Of a stretch of 52,844 bases of DNA, positions 41,377-49,472 are shown piece by piece. The stretch covers positions 1 through 52,844 of the forward strand of contig JAFWWB010000011.1 in NCBI GenBank assembly GCA_017518185.1. Direction: 5' to 3'. Each line of letters begins with the position of its first letter. Within the stretch, counting starts at the first letter, position 1. A program made the position numbers and the translations under genes. The notes below the pieces were generated by a model. The model did not search any database. It saw only the letters and a program-made list of their open reading frames with translations, and was not told the origin of the DNA. The DNA comes from Lachnospiraceae bacterium (GTDB lineage: Bacteria; Bacillota; Clostridia; Lachnospirales; Lachnospiraceae).

Positions 41377-44300
41377 AGATCGTATTCCTCCACGATACTG
41401 CCGCTGCCGGCCCTGATCGCCGTCAGTATGGTGTCCACATGCTCTCCTATCACCTCTATCTTGGCGGGAGGCGTAGCCATTATGGTCTGGAGCTTAAGGC
41501 TCCTGAAGAACTCCATCATGGACTGTATCCTCTCATCATCCATCTTATCAAAGGCCTCATCCAGGAGCATGAGGCGCACAGAATTGTCAAAGCGGTAGAG
41601 CTGATAGAAGGATGCCGCTATGGCCACATAATAGGGGACCTGGGTCTCGCTGCCGCTCTTCTCTCCATAGATGTCCGAAAAACGCTGGATCTTTCCGTTA
41701 CGTTTGTGGATCTCGATGTCATAATCCAGATAGGACCGGTAATCGGTATACTCCTCCACTACCTTCTTCCCGTTATCGTCCCTGGCCGTCAGCTTATCAA
41801 AGAGCTCCTTTATCTCGTCCTTATACTCTTCTTCAAAGAGTGAAGTAAACAGGGTATACCCTTCCACATTATTCTCAGAGGTGATCATGCGGTAAAGCCC
41901 TTCCTTCTTCTTATCAGGCATGATCTTAAAGTGATAGCTGTCCTCACCGTAATAGATGTTCTCCAGGGCCCGGTTCAGTTCCCTGAACTCCTTACGCGCC
42001 GCCTCAATATACTCCTTCATTTTGGACAGGAAATCACTGCGGAATATCTCCTCGCAGTCATCCATCGCTTTCTTCAGCTTCTCTTCATACTTCACCTTTT
42101 CAACTGTACGGAGTCTGGCTGCCGCTTCACGGTACTCCTGCTGCCCCGTAAGCCCTGCGGTCATATCCTCGGTGAAATCCGAATTGTATCTGTACTGTTT
42201 CTGCCTCAGCTTATCCAGCCACTCATTTCTTTCATTCATCAGCTGGGAGCCCCTCGGCGTATAATTGTTCTTTATCATCTCCGGGCTCTTGGACTTCCTG
42301 TTCTGCCGGTATTTTTCTTCAGCCTCATGATAGCTGCTGCCGGCTTCATCCTGCTTCTCCTGAAGTGCCCTCCTGCCCGTTTCAAGCATGTCCTCTATCT
42401 GTTTCCTGTCAATGCCAAGCTGCTCCACCTGTTCCTCAAGCCTGGCCTGGCTTTTCTGAAGCGCGCTCTGATCCTCCGAAAGCTTCCTGCTCTCATCCTC
42501 GGCTTCCGTAAGCTTCTGCTGCAGCTCTATAAGTGTAGGATCCTTTGCCGCAGCCGCCTCGTCTGCCTTTGCCTGTGCCAGCTGTTCCCTCAGTTCTTCC
42601 ACAAATGCAGGTGCATTCATGTATTCACGGCAGAGTGCGGTGTTCACATCCTTTTCAGCTTTCTCTACAGCCTCGTATGGGATCAGTTCCTCCCGCAGCC
42701 TCGTGCGTTCTGCAGAAAGCTCTTCTATCTGTCTGCGGACATTTGATACCTGCACCCTCCAGGCTTCTTTCCCTATGAAGGGGTTCTCGTAGGACCGCGG
42801 GTTCATATGCCGCACCACATAGTTCTGATACAGCATACAGTCCCTTGTTACCGAAACCTCATGCTCCTCCAGCTCATGTATATCATCACAGCGCATCACA
42901 CGCCCCAGCACGTATATGGCAAAAGCCTTCGCGTAGCGGTTCTCGCTGCCTACCACAAAGGCCAGCGAGGCCGGATCCGCCCTCTGGTCAAGCGGTATCT
43001 TCTTTGTATTGATTATGCCGGCGCTGTGTATGCTCTTAAGGTTCTTATGATATATATCCAACGCGATATCATAATATGCCGGCTCGACCACCAGATAAAA
43101 TTTCTGTGTATTGAGATATCCTTCCACCGCATCCGACCAGGAAGGCTCCAGTATCTCCAGCAGTTCGGCAAGTATATATACCTCGGAACGTATATTCTGC
43201 CTGCGGAATTCCTTCTCCACCGCCTCCTTCAGCCTTACCGTATTATCGGGATAGGACAGCTGCTGTTTTGAGAGCTGTGCCTGTTTCTCCTGTAATTCGC
43301 TTATCTCACGATCAAGTCTTCTTTTCTCCCAGTAAAGCTCCTGCTGCTTTTCCCTGATCCCGGCCTTGCCTTCCGACTCAAAAGCAGCCAGCTTCTCTAT
43401 CGCGCTGTTCTTCAATGCGGCATCGTATGTCCCACCGATCACTTCCAGATCTTCCGTGGTAAGAGGCTTATGACCCAGGGCTGCCAGGGCCTTCAGGTAA
43501 TCACGTATCGCCGCCACCTGCTGCCGAAGCTTCTTTTCTTCATCCTTTTTGCGCCCTATCTCGATCTCGAGCGCTTCCATCCTTCTCCTGGCATCGGAAA
43601 GCAGGGCTGCGGCATCATTCTGTTTCATGCTCACGTTGAGCTGTATTATCTGCTCCTGAAGTCTGCCGGCCGTGACTGCGATATGCTCCAGCTCTTCCCG
43701 GTTGGAAAGTATGGTCTGCTCCTTCAGGCGCATCTCGCTCTCCGTTCCGGCCATGCGTTCCTTCAGCGCATCAGCATCTGCAAGCATCAGGAGTATATCA
43801 TTGACAGCGATCTCCCTTTCCTTTTTCTCTATGGCATCAAACTCCGAAAGGATGTCCTCCAGCGCGGCAAGCTGCCTGCTGTTGCGCTCAAGCAGGTGTT
43901 CCAGCTCGCTGAGGCTTTCGATATTCCCCTTAAGTTCATCGATATTAACATGTTCCTCGCTCAGGACAAATCTGTTGATGAACTCCTTCACGTTATCCAT
44001 CGGCTTAAAGGCAAGGGATTTTGGTATTATCTCGAAGAACTTCTCCTCAAGATTCCCCATGCGGTGGCGGAATTCCTCCTTGGCAGCCTTGTCCGACTCT
44101 ATGAACTTCACCCTCCTGCCCCGGTTCTTGAACTCCCGGTCCAGTGCGGCGTGTGAATCCACGATAAAGGAAAGGTCCTCCAGACGGCACTCTTCCCTGT
44201 ACCACTTTTTGATCACCGGGCTCTCCTCATCATTACTGAGCAGATGCACTCCCAGCACGAAATAACGTTCGCCCTTCTCTTCGTAGAACTCCAGCGCCAC

Positions 44301-44582
44301 GTTGGCAGGCACCGTATTCTTCCGAAGGAACATATCTCCGACATCGCCTGTCTTGCAGCGTACGTAGCCCCTCAGATCCCTCTTGCCCTTTTCGTTGGCT
44401 GCCATATTGAATCTGCGGGAATTGGTGGTCAGGACCAGCTGTATGGCATCCAGTATGGTGGATTTTCCTGCCGTGTTCTCGCCGCTGATCAGTGTGGAGC
44501 CGTTAAAGCTTATGCATTCATTTTCAAAGTAATGCCAGTTGATCAGCCGTACCCTGGTCAGAAGCTTCATCGTCCCAGCCAT
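41373..44582 (-). CDS. jetC: Wadjet system SMC-like ATPase subunit JetC
   Basis: JetC is the SMC/MukB-like motor of the Wadjet complex. The protein of about 1069 residues has Walker A GENTAGKSTILDAIQLVL (about 35-52) just after LTRVRLINWHYFENECI. Two long coiled coils follow (about 215-380 and 640-800), flanking a hinge-like globular part with YLNTQKFYLVVEPAYYDIAL. The ABC signature GSETQVPYYVAIAASF is near residue 970 and Walker B VRLMLLDEAFDKMDDERI near 1005. Start choice is open: ATG 44585, 44582 (used here; GGGGGAG is close) or 44570 (matches the usual family N-terminus). In every case it overlaps the end of jetB by about 50-60 bases, so translation is coupled. Confidence 0.94.
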   Translation of the reverse strand: MAGTMKLLTRVRLINWHYFENECISFNGSTLISGENTAGKSTILDAIQLVLTTNSRRFNMAANEKGKRDLRGYVRCKTGDVGDMFLRKNTVPANVALEFYEEKGERYFVLGVHLLSNDEESPVIKKWYREECRLEDLSFIVDSHAALDREFKNRGRRVKFIESDKAAKEEFRHRMGNLEEKFFEIIPKSLAFKPMDNVKEFINRFVLSEEHVNIDELKGNIESLSELEHLLERNSRQLAALEDILSEFDAIEKKEREIAVNDILLMLADADALKERMAGTESEMRLKEQTILSNREELEHIAVTAGRLQEQIIQLNVSMKQNDAAALLSDARRRMEALEIEIGRKKDEEKKLRQQVAAIRDYLKALAALGHKPLTTEDLEVIGGTYDAALKNSAIEKLAAFESEGKAGIREKQQELYWEKRRLDREISELQEKQAQLSKQQLSYPDNTVRLKEAVEKEFRRQNIRSEVYILAELLEILEPSWSDAVEGYLNTQKFYLVVEPAYYDIALDIYHKNLKSIHSAGIINTKKIPLDQRADPASLAFVVGSENRYAKAFAIYVLGRVMRCDDIHELEEHEVSVTRDCMLYQNYVVRHMNPRSYENPFIGKEAWRVQVSNVRRQIEELSAERTRLREELIPYEAVEKAEKDVNTALCREYMNAPAFVEELREQLAQAKADEAAAAKDPTLIELQQKLTEAEDESRKLSEDQSALQKSQARLEEQVEQLGIDRKQIEDMLETGRRALQEKQDEAGSSYHEAEEKYRQNRKSKSPEMIKNNYTPRGSQLMNERNEWLDKLRQKQYRYNSDFTEDMTAGLTGQQEYREAAARLRTVEKVKYEEKLKKAMDDCEEIFRSDFLSKMKEYIEAARKEFRELNRALENIYYGEDSYHFKIMPDKKKEGLYRMITSENNVEGYTLFTSLFEEEYKDEIKELFDKLTARDDNGKKVVEEYTDYRSYLDYDIEIHKRNGKIQRFSDIYGEKSGSETQVPYYVAIAASFYQLYRFDNSVRLMLLDEAFDKMDDERIQSMMEFFRSLKLQTIMATPPAKIEVIGEHVDTILTAIRAGSGSIVEEYDL

Positions 44583-45189
44583 CATCCTCCCCCTTTCTGT
44601 CTGCCGTGTACTCCTCAAGCTTGCGCTTTGTCATATCATGATAGGCATTGATGTTCTCAACCGTAACAGCCATGATCACAGAAGGATAGATCACTATCCT
44701 GGCATCCGCCTTCGTTATATCACTGTCCAGATTCTGCAGTATATTGTATCTGCGGAACAGGCTCACCATGCGCTGTTCCATGCTCTTATCCATATACGGC
44801 TTGTTCTTTATCTTGAGCAGGGCATACTTTTCACGTATCTCCTCCATCAGCACGGTAACCTCCTCCGAAAAGGCCGATATCTCCTTCCGCTTTTCCAGAT
44901 AGAGCAGCCGGAGTATAAGCAGCAGTATGCTTTCGTACTTCTTGAGTTCAAGTCTTCCGGTACCGCTCCTGTTCGACAGTCCTATGACTCCCTGATCCTC
45001 ATTGATCAGCAGATCATAGCCAAGGAGGTCAAAAAAAAGCAGAAACTGGTCCCTGTTCTCCTTAACAAATATATAGTCCTTTCTGGTATCCTCTTTCTTT
45101 TTCAGCAGGAAACAGCTGTTCAGCAGCCTGTTCGCCGCCGTGCGGAATTTCTCCTTCTGCTGTGCCGAGGCCTGAAAAATCTCTTCCAT
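44524..45189 (-). CDS. jetB: Wadjet system subunit JetB (DUF4194-type)
   Basis: JetB corresponds to the KITE/MukE-like winged-helix subunit that joins the SMC-like JetC and the kleisin JetA. The 221 residues contain QQKEKFRTAANRLLNSCFLL, DFIFVKEN-like strand YIFVKENRDQFLLFFDLLGYDL and LELKKYESILLLILRLLYLEKR, which follow the family pattern. ISAFSEEVTVLMEEIREKY and RRYNILQNLD resemble the second winged helix. The acidic tail (about 200-221) is encoded within the overlap with jetC. It starts 18 bases after jetA. The order A-B-C-D is the canonical Wadjet order. Confidence 0.9.
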   Translation of the reverse strand: MEEIFQASAQQKEKFRTAANRLLNSCFLLKKKEDTRKDYIFVKENRDQFLLFFDLLGYDLLINEDQGVIGLSNRSGTGRLELKKYESILLLILRLLYLEKRKEISAFSEEVTVLMEEIREKYALLKIKNKPYMDKSMEQRMVSLFRRYNILQNLDSDITKADARIVIYPSVIMAVTVENINAYHDMTKRKLEEYTADRKGEDDGWDDEASDQGTADQLALL

Positions 45190-45207
45190 TTTGATCCCCT
45201 TAAAGTG

Positions 45208-46605
45208 TCATCTTCTGATTATCTCGAAGAAGGGCAGCTCATACTCCCCTATCCTTACCCTGCGTTTGCTGCGCTTTATGCTGTAACAGTTGGCACGGTT
45301 TCCCGCGTAGATGCTTATATATATTATCCGGATCAGATCGCGCCTGCACTCCACAGGGATCTCATCCACTCCGATCTTCTTTCTGTCACCCAGAAGCTCT
45401 GAAACAAAGGCATCCACCTTCTTTCTGGAAAACTTCTTACGGTTCTTTTCCTTTAAGGCCTCCCTGAAGACGATCCGCTCTTCCCTGCTGATCCCCTCCG
45501 CGGTGCTTATCCTGTCCACCTTTCCGGGAGCCCTGCTCACGGGAACCGTACGCAGTGATTCCGGTGAAATATAATACTGCGGATAGATGCTCGCCAGTTC
45601 CGCCAGCATCTCCCCCGAATCCTCCATGATATCCTCGTCGTTTTCGTTTATCCTCTCCGCTATGTGATCGAGCACCCTTGAAAGCTTCCCTTCCAGGTTA
45701 TTTCCGGTAGACAGCTTGAAGCGCGCCCTCATAACGGCATTTCTCATATATTTGGAGTGCTTCCTGTCTATCTCCTCTATGATATCGTTGAGACGGTAGA
45801 AGGAAGCTTTTACATCGGTAAGTATCGTTATCAGCGCGTCATAGGCCAGATCCTCATCCTCCTGCTGCTCCACCTCCATATAACCCTTTACAGCCCTGCC
45901 CATGATATCACTGTTCTCAAGTATGCCGTTGATGCCGTCTATTATTGCCCCTCTGAAACGTGAGATGTTATCGCTGGTCTTTAAGCGCATATAGGCCTTC
46001 GACCCGATATTCTGATGGTACTCAAAAAAATGATCCAGGATCTGCGCCGCATCCATATCGGCAGTCTGCCTGTCCATGTGCCGTTTTATGCTCACATTGA
46101 GGCGCTTAAGCTCCGAGATAAGGCGTTCCGTGTTCTCACGCACCCCCATGATCACGAGCTCATACGGCTTTACATAGGATTCCTTATTCCGAAGACTGGC
46201 ATGTATCTGGGAGATCAGCCCCTGGTACTCCGTCTCCTGCTCCCGTATTATCCTGTCCATGCTCTCTATTATGGGGATGGCGTATTCCATCAGGGATACG
46301 TTCAGCCGGTGATCCTCAACCTGCTCATATTCCAGCCAGCCGCATTTCTTCAGCTGTGCTATCATGGCATTTGCCTTATCCCTGGCATCTCTCAGCACAT
46401 GCTCTTCATCAAAGCTGATCTCCTCATCATCGGCATCAAAATAAACCGTGAGTTCCTTTACTACGATCTCACGGTTCACTCCATAGGATATCTCGGGTTT
46501 GAATGTATTATAGATCAGCAGTATGCTGTCAGCATATTCCTGGCGGTATCTGCTGGTAAGCGGCTTGAAGAACTCCTCCGGTATGATCTGGAACAGCTTA
46601 GCCAT
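45208..46605 (-). CDS. jetA: Wadjet system subunit JetA (kleisin-like)
   Basis: JetA is the kleisin/MukF-like subunit. I start at ATG 46605 (MAKLFQIIPEEFFKPLTS; 465 residues), which gives the family N-terminus; the frame also opens at 46626, inside hisA. The N-terminal winged-helix part (about 1-110) has YADSILLIYNTFK and AMIAQLKKCGWLEYEQ. The middle is helical (about 150-330) with RLNVSIKRHMDRQTADMDAA and RARFKLSTGNNLEGKLSRVL. The C-terminal winged helix has RDLIRIIYISIYAGNRANCY and the ending GEYELPFFEIIRR. The first eight bases overlap the end of hisA, and GAGGAG is located inside hisA. No promoter is visible in between, so expression should depend on the dap-his transcript. Confidence 0.92.
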   Translation of the reverse strand: MAKLFQIIPEEFFKPLTSRYRQEYADSILLIYNTFKPEISYGVNREIVVKELTVYFDADDEEISFDEEHVLRDARDKANAMIAQLKKCGWLEYEQVEDHRLNVSLMEYAIPIIESMDRIIREQETEYQGLISQIHASLRNKESYVKPYELVIMGVRENTERLISELKRLNVSIKRHMDRQTADMDAAQILDHFFEYHQNIGSKAYMRLKTSDNISRFRGAIIDGINGILENSDIMGRAVKGYMEVEQQEDEDLAYDALITILTDVKASFYRLNDIIEEIDRKHSKYMRNAVMRARFKLSTGNNLEGKLSRVLDHIAERINENDEDIMEDSGEMLAELASIYPQYYISPESLRTVPVSRAPGKVDRISTAEGISREERIVFREALKEKNRKKFSRKKVDAFVSELLGDRKKIGVDEIPVECRRDLIRIIYISIYAGNRANCYSIKRSKRRVRIGEYELPFFEIIRR

Positions 46606-47368
46606 ATCTCTCGCACAGCTCCTCAAAACTCATCTTCCCGCCGAAGATGTCCAATGCGCTGCCAACGGTAAAGTCTACCCTGCCTTTTCCGTAAAGGTCT
46701 ATCTTCTCTATATCCTCCAAGCTCCTGATCCCCCCTGCGTAGGTCACGGGAAGGCCGTCATAGGAGGCAAGTATCCTGAGCACCTCTTCTTCAATGCCGC
46801 TCTGCTTTCCCTCCACGTCCACTGCGTGTATAAGATATTCGGAAGCGTATGCCTCAAGCTTACCAAGAAGCCCGGGAGTTAATTCCTGTTCCGTAAAGCG
46901 CTGCCAGCGGTCCGTTACTATATAATACCTGCCGTCCTCCTTTCTGCGGCAGGATAGATCCAGTACCAGGGAATCCCTTCCAACGGCTGACCTCATCTCT
47001 TCCAGTCTGTCATAATCTGTCTTACCTTCCCGGAACACGTAGGATGTGACTATCACAGCAGAAGCCCCTGCTTCAAGAAACTCTGCTGCATTGCCGGGAT
47101 TGATCCCGCCGCCGGCCTGAAGCCCGCCAGGATACGCCGAAAGCGCCGCCTTTGCCTCAGCCTTGCTCGCTTCATACTCACTGCTCCCTGCACCGTTGAG
47201 CATGATAACATGGCCGCCCGTAAGCTTTCTTTCACGGTAGAGAAGGGCAAAATGAGCGGCATCCTCAGCGGAGACGAAATTTTCCTTCGCCCCGCTGTTA
47301 TCCAGACTGCCGCCCACTATCTGCTTTACTTTTCCGTTATGTATGTCTATACAGGGTCTGAATCTCAT
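46598..47368 (-). CDS. hisA: Eukaryotic-type HisA (ProFAR isomerase)
   Basis: The enzyme isomerises ProFAR to PRFAR, the fourth step of histidine synthesis, in a TIM barrel. The 256 residues match the eukaryotic (yeast HIS6-like) subtype, not the usual bacterial one: RPCIDIHNGKVKQIVGGSL at the N-terminus, GGHVIMLN, LQAGGGIN, VIVTSYVF, LVLDLSCRRKEDGRYYIVTD, YLIHAVDVEGKQSGIEEE and VDFTVGSALDIFGG. The two catalytic aspartates are D8 (CIDIHNG) and the one in HAVDVEG. No other histidine genes are near. It overlaps the dapB stop by one base (TGATG) and jetA by eight, so it sits in the middle of a translationally coupled chain. Confidence 0.94.
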   Translation of the reverse strand: MRFRPCIDIHNGKVKQIVGGSLDNSGAKENFVSAEDAAHFALLYRERKLTGGHVIMLNGAGSSEYEASKAEAKAALSAYPGGLQAGGGINPGNAAEFLEAGASAVIVTSYVFREGKTDYDRLEEMRSAVGRDSLVLDLSCRRKEDGRYYIVTDRWQRFTEQELTPGLLGKLEAYASEYLIHAVDVEGKQSGIEEEVLRILASYDGLPVTYAGGIRSLEDIEKIDLYGKGRVDFTVGSALDIFGGKMSFEELCERYG

Positions 47369-48126
47369 CAGCCTATCACATCGCTCATATCATAGAAGCC
47401 TGCCGGTTTTCCTGCCAGGAACTTTGCCGCCTGAACAGCACCCTTAGCGAACACCGCCTTTGAATAGGCCCTGTGCGAAAAGGTTATGACCTCATCCGTC
47501 CCCGCAAAGATAACGTCGTGATCCCCTACAATGGTGCCGCCGCGCACTGCGCTGATCCCCAGCTCCTTCTTATCCCTCTTCTGTCTTCTCTGGCTGCGGT
47601 CATATACGTACTCATACTGTCCGTCCATTTCTTCATTAATAGAGTCAGCCAGGGCCAGGGCCGTCCCGGAGGGGGCATCCAGCTTGAGATTGTGATGCTT
47701 CTCAACGATCTCGATATCAAAGCCCGCGGGAGCGAACTGCGCCGCCGCCTCTTTAAGAAGCTTCAGCAGCACATTTATACCCAGAGACATGTTCGCCGAC
47801 TTAAGTACTGCGATCTTCTCCGTACTCTTCTTCGTTGCCCTCTCTGTCTGTGCTTCGGAAAGGCCAGTGGAGCAGAGCACCAGCGGGAGCTTTTTCTCCT
47901 CACACCAGTCCAGAAGAGCATCCACGGCTGCGGCATTGGAGAAATCGATCACCACATCCGCCTCCACATCACATTCTGCCGGGCTTTTGAATACCGGATA
48001 ATCGTTCTTTATGTGGTCGGAAACATCTATTCCCGCCACGATCTCCGCGTCGTCATCTTCTTTTACTATGTTGGTTATGGTCTGCCCCATCTTTCCGTTG
48101 CAGCCATGCATTATGATCCGAGTCAT
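47368..48126 (-). CDS. dapB: 4-hydroxy-tetrahydrodipicolinate reductase
   Basis: DapB reduces hydroxytetrahydrodipicolinate with NAD(P)H in the lysine and diaminopimelate pathway. The 252 residues have the dinucleotide motif MHGCNGKMGQTI (about 6-17), VVIDFSNAAAVDALL and the family signature EKHHNLKLDAPSGTALALAD (about 141-160) with the catalytic HH and K. VRGGTIVGDHDVIFAG follows. It begins 28 bases after dapA and its stop overlaps hisA by one base. Length and motifs are normal. Confidence 0.97.
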   Translation of the reverse strand: MTRIIMHGCNGKMGQTITNIVKEDDDAEIVAGIDVSDHIKNDYPVFKSPAECDVEADVVIDFSNAAAVDALLDWCEEKKLPLVLCSTGLSEAQTERATKKSTEKIAVLKSANMSLGINVLLKLLKEAAAQFAPAGFDIEIVEKHHNLKLDAPSGTALALADSINEEMDGQYEYVYDRSQRRQKRDKKELGISAVRGGTIVGDHDVIFAGTDEVITFSHRAYSKAVFAKGAVQAAKFLAGKPAGFYDMSDVIG

Positions 48127-48154
48127 ATCATTCTCCTTTCCCCAAAGCCCGGCC

Positions 48155-49042
48155 TCAAAGCACTCCGAACTTCTTCATCTCAGCCTCAAGCAAAGCTCCG
48201 TGCTCAGGCTCTATCTCCGTAAGAGGCCTGCGGAGCACTCCGCTTCCGTGACCAAGGAGCTGATCCGCCTTCTTCACCGGTATGGGGTTCACCTCGCAGA
48301 AGAGCGCATTGATCAGCGGGATCGCCTTAAGCTGAATATCCATGCTTCCCTTTACGTCTCCCTCAAAGAACTTCGCACACATATCATGTGTCTGCTTCGG
48401 CGCCACATTTGAAAGCACGCTGATCACGCCTTTTCCGCCCAGAGACAATATAGGAAGAACCTGATCGTCATTTCCCGAATACAGGTCAACACTGCCCTCT
48501 GCCAGGCTCATGAGCTTCGCCACCTGGGAAAGATTTCCGGTGGCATCCTTTACGCCCACGATGTTGGGAACTTCCTTACAGAGGGACACCAGCGTCTCGG
48601 GAAGTATGTTCACACCGCCGGTACGTCCTGGGATGTTATAAAGGATGATGGGGAGCTTTACGCTTTCCGCCACCATGGTGAAATGTTCCTTTAGTCCCTT
48701 CTGGGTAGCTTTGTTGTAGTAAGGTGTCACCACCAGGAGCGCATCCGCTCCTCTCTTCTCCGCCTCCTGTGAAAGGTAGATCGCGGTCTCGGTACAGTTG
48801 GAGCCTGTTCCCGCCACAACCGGGATACGTCCCTTAACATACTTCACACAGGCTTCGATCACGTCCAGATGCTCTTCATGGGTAAGGGTTGCCGCCTCAC
48901 CTGTCGTGCCGCATACGATGACGGCATCCGTCCCCCCTGCGATCTGGAATTCGATGTTCTTTTCGAACTGCTCGTAGTCTACCGAACCGTCAGCCTTAAA
49001 AGGCGTGGTTATCGCTACACCTGCTCCTGTAAATACTGCCAT
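48155..49042 (-). CDS. dapA: 4-hydroxy-tetrahydrodipicolinate synthase
   Basis: DapA condenses pyruvate and aspartate semialdehyde, the first committed step to diaminopimelate and lysine. I use ATG 49042 (295 residues, the normal length; MAVFTGAGVAITTPFK) behind AAAGGAGGGTAAAGAA; the frame continues upstream to 49141 but that part lies in the riboswitch expression platform. GTTGEAATLTHEEH holds the conserved threonine pair (about 44-57). YNIPGRTG carries the catalytic tyrosine and GVKDATGNLSQV the Schiff-base lysine (about residue 162). It is the first gene of the riboswitch-controlled operon. Confidence 0.97.
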   Translation of the reverse strand: MAVFTGAGVAITTPFKADGSVDYEQFEKNIEFQIAGGTDAVIVCGTTGEAATLTHEEHLDVIEACVKYVKGRIPVVAGTGSNCTETAIYLSQEAEKRGADALLVVTPYYNKATQKGLKEHFTMVAESVKLPIILYNIPGRTGGVNILPETLVSLCKEVPNIVGVKDATGNLSQVAKLMSLAEGSVDLYSGNDDQVLPILSLGGKGVISVLSNVAPKQTHDMCAKFFEGDVKGSMDIQLKAIPLINALFCEVNPIPVKKADQLLGHGSGVLRRPLTEIEPEHGALLEAEMKKFGVL

Positions 49043-49123
49043 TTCTTTACCCTCCTTTTGGGCATGAGGTGTCTCCGTAGGAGACGGAGCCCTGATGCCA
49101 TTCTTTTTTGCCGGGATACTCTC

Positions 49124-49156
49124 AAAAATGAAAAACGGCATTTGTGAAAAATGCCG
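49124..49156 (-). terminator. Terminator hairpin of the lysine riboswitch
   Basis: On the minus strand CGGCATTT (49156-49149) pairs with AAATGCCG (49143-49136) across a short loop, followed by TTTTTCATTTTT (49135-49124). It lies between the lysine aptamer and the dapA binding site, so it serves as expression platform: high lysine should favour this hairpin. Confidence 0.9.
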
Positions 49157-49159
49157 GCG

Positions 49160-49345
49160 TGTCTCTCATTTCCTGATAGCGCCCCATCTTTCTTACAAAG
49201 ATGACAGTGATACCGGTATTCCCGGTACCCCCAGGAAAGAACATATAAGGCTGTTCCCCCTTCGGCGGTCTCTCCTTTCCTCCGGCCTCCTCTGCGCCTT
49301 ACCGCATCCGCCGGGCTACTCATAGCTCCCGCAACCTCTATCTCG
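49160..49345 (-). promoter_or_regulatory. Lysine riboswitch (L box) controlling dapA operon
   Basis: On the minus strand the aptamer landmarks appear in the right order: AGAGGTTGCG (from 49339), GAGTAGCC, AAGGCGCAGAGGAGG, GGAAAGGAGAGACCGCCGAA with GGGGGAACAGCC, a GC-rich arm (GGTACCGGGAATACCGGTA), CTGTCATC and GGGGCGCTATCAGG, closing with GAGAGACACGCC. These match the conserved core of the lysC-type L box (GCCGAA, GAGTA, GCTATC). An intrinsic terminator follows directly. Control is expected by transcription attenuation: lysine binding ends transcription before dapA. Everything from dapA to jetD lies downstream without another visible promoter. Confidence 0.93.
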
Positions 49346-49356
49346 TTACTTTCCAC

Positions 49357-49385
49357 AATATATCACTTAAGTTTTCAGCTGTCAA
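49357..49385 (-). promoter_or_regulatory. Promoter of the riboswitch-dap-his-jet operon
   Basis: On the minus strand a perfect TTGACA (49385-49380) and TATATT (49362-49357) lie 17 bases apart. Transcription would begin near 49350, right at the aptamer. Confidence 0.88.
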
Positions 49386-49391
49386 CCGTCA

Positions 49392-49420
49392 TTGACAGAC
49401 GTCTTCTTTCTTATTATACT
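49392..49420 (+). promoter_or_regulatory. Promoter of the surface protein gene
   Basis: A perfect TTGACA (49392-49397) and TATACT (49415-49420) lie 17 bases apart. The leader to the ATG at 49473 is about 45 bases. Its -35 box is only six bases from the divergent dapA -35 box. Confidence 0.88.
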
Positions 49421-49472
49421 CATTATTGGATTTTTGTACCCAAAAACACTTTAACATAAAGGAGGAAAGGAA

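Noticed and set aside
41931-42746. 271-codon hydrophobic plus-strand frame
   Set aside because: It is antisense to the coiled-coil part of jetC. Leucine-rich shadows are expected opposite Glu/Lys/Gln-rich coiled coils.
49043-49141. N-terminal extension of dapA by 33 residues
   Set aside because: The extra codons cover the riboswitch terminator and the dapA ribosome binding site; the 295-residue form has the normal family length.
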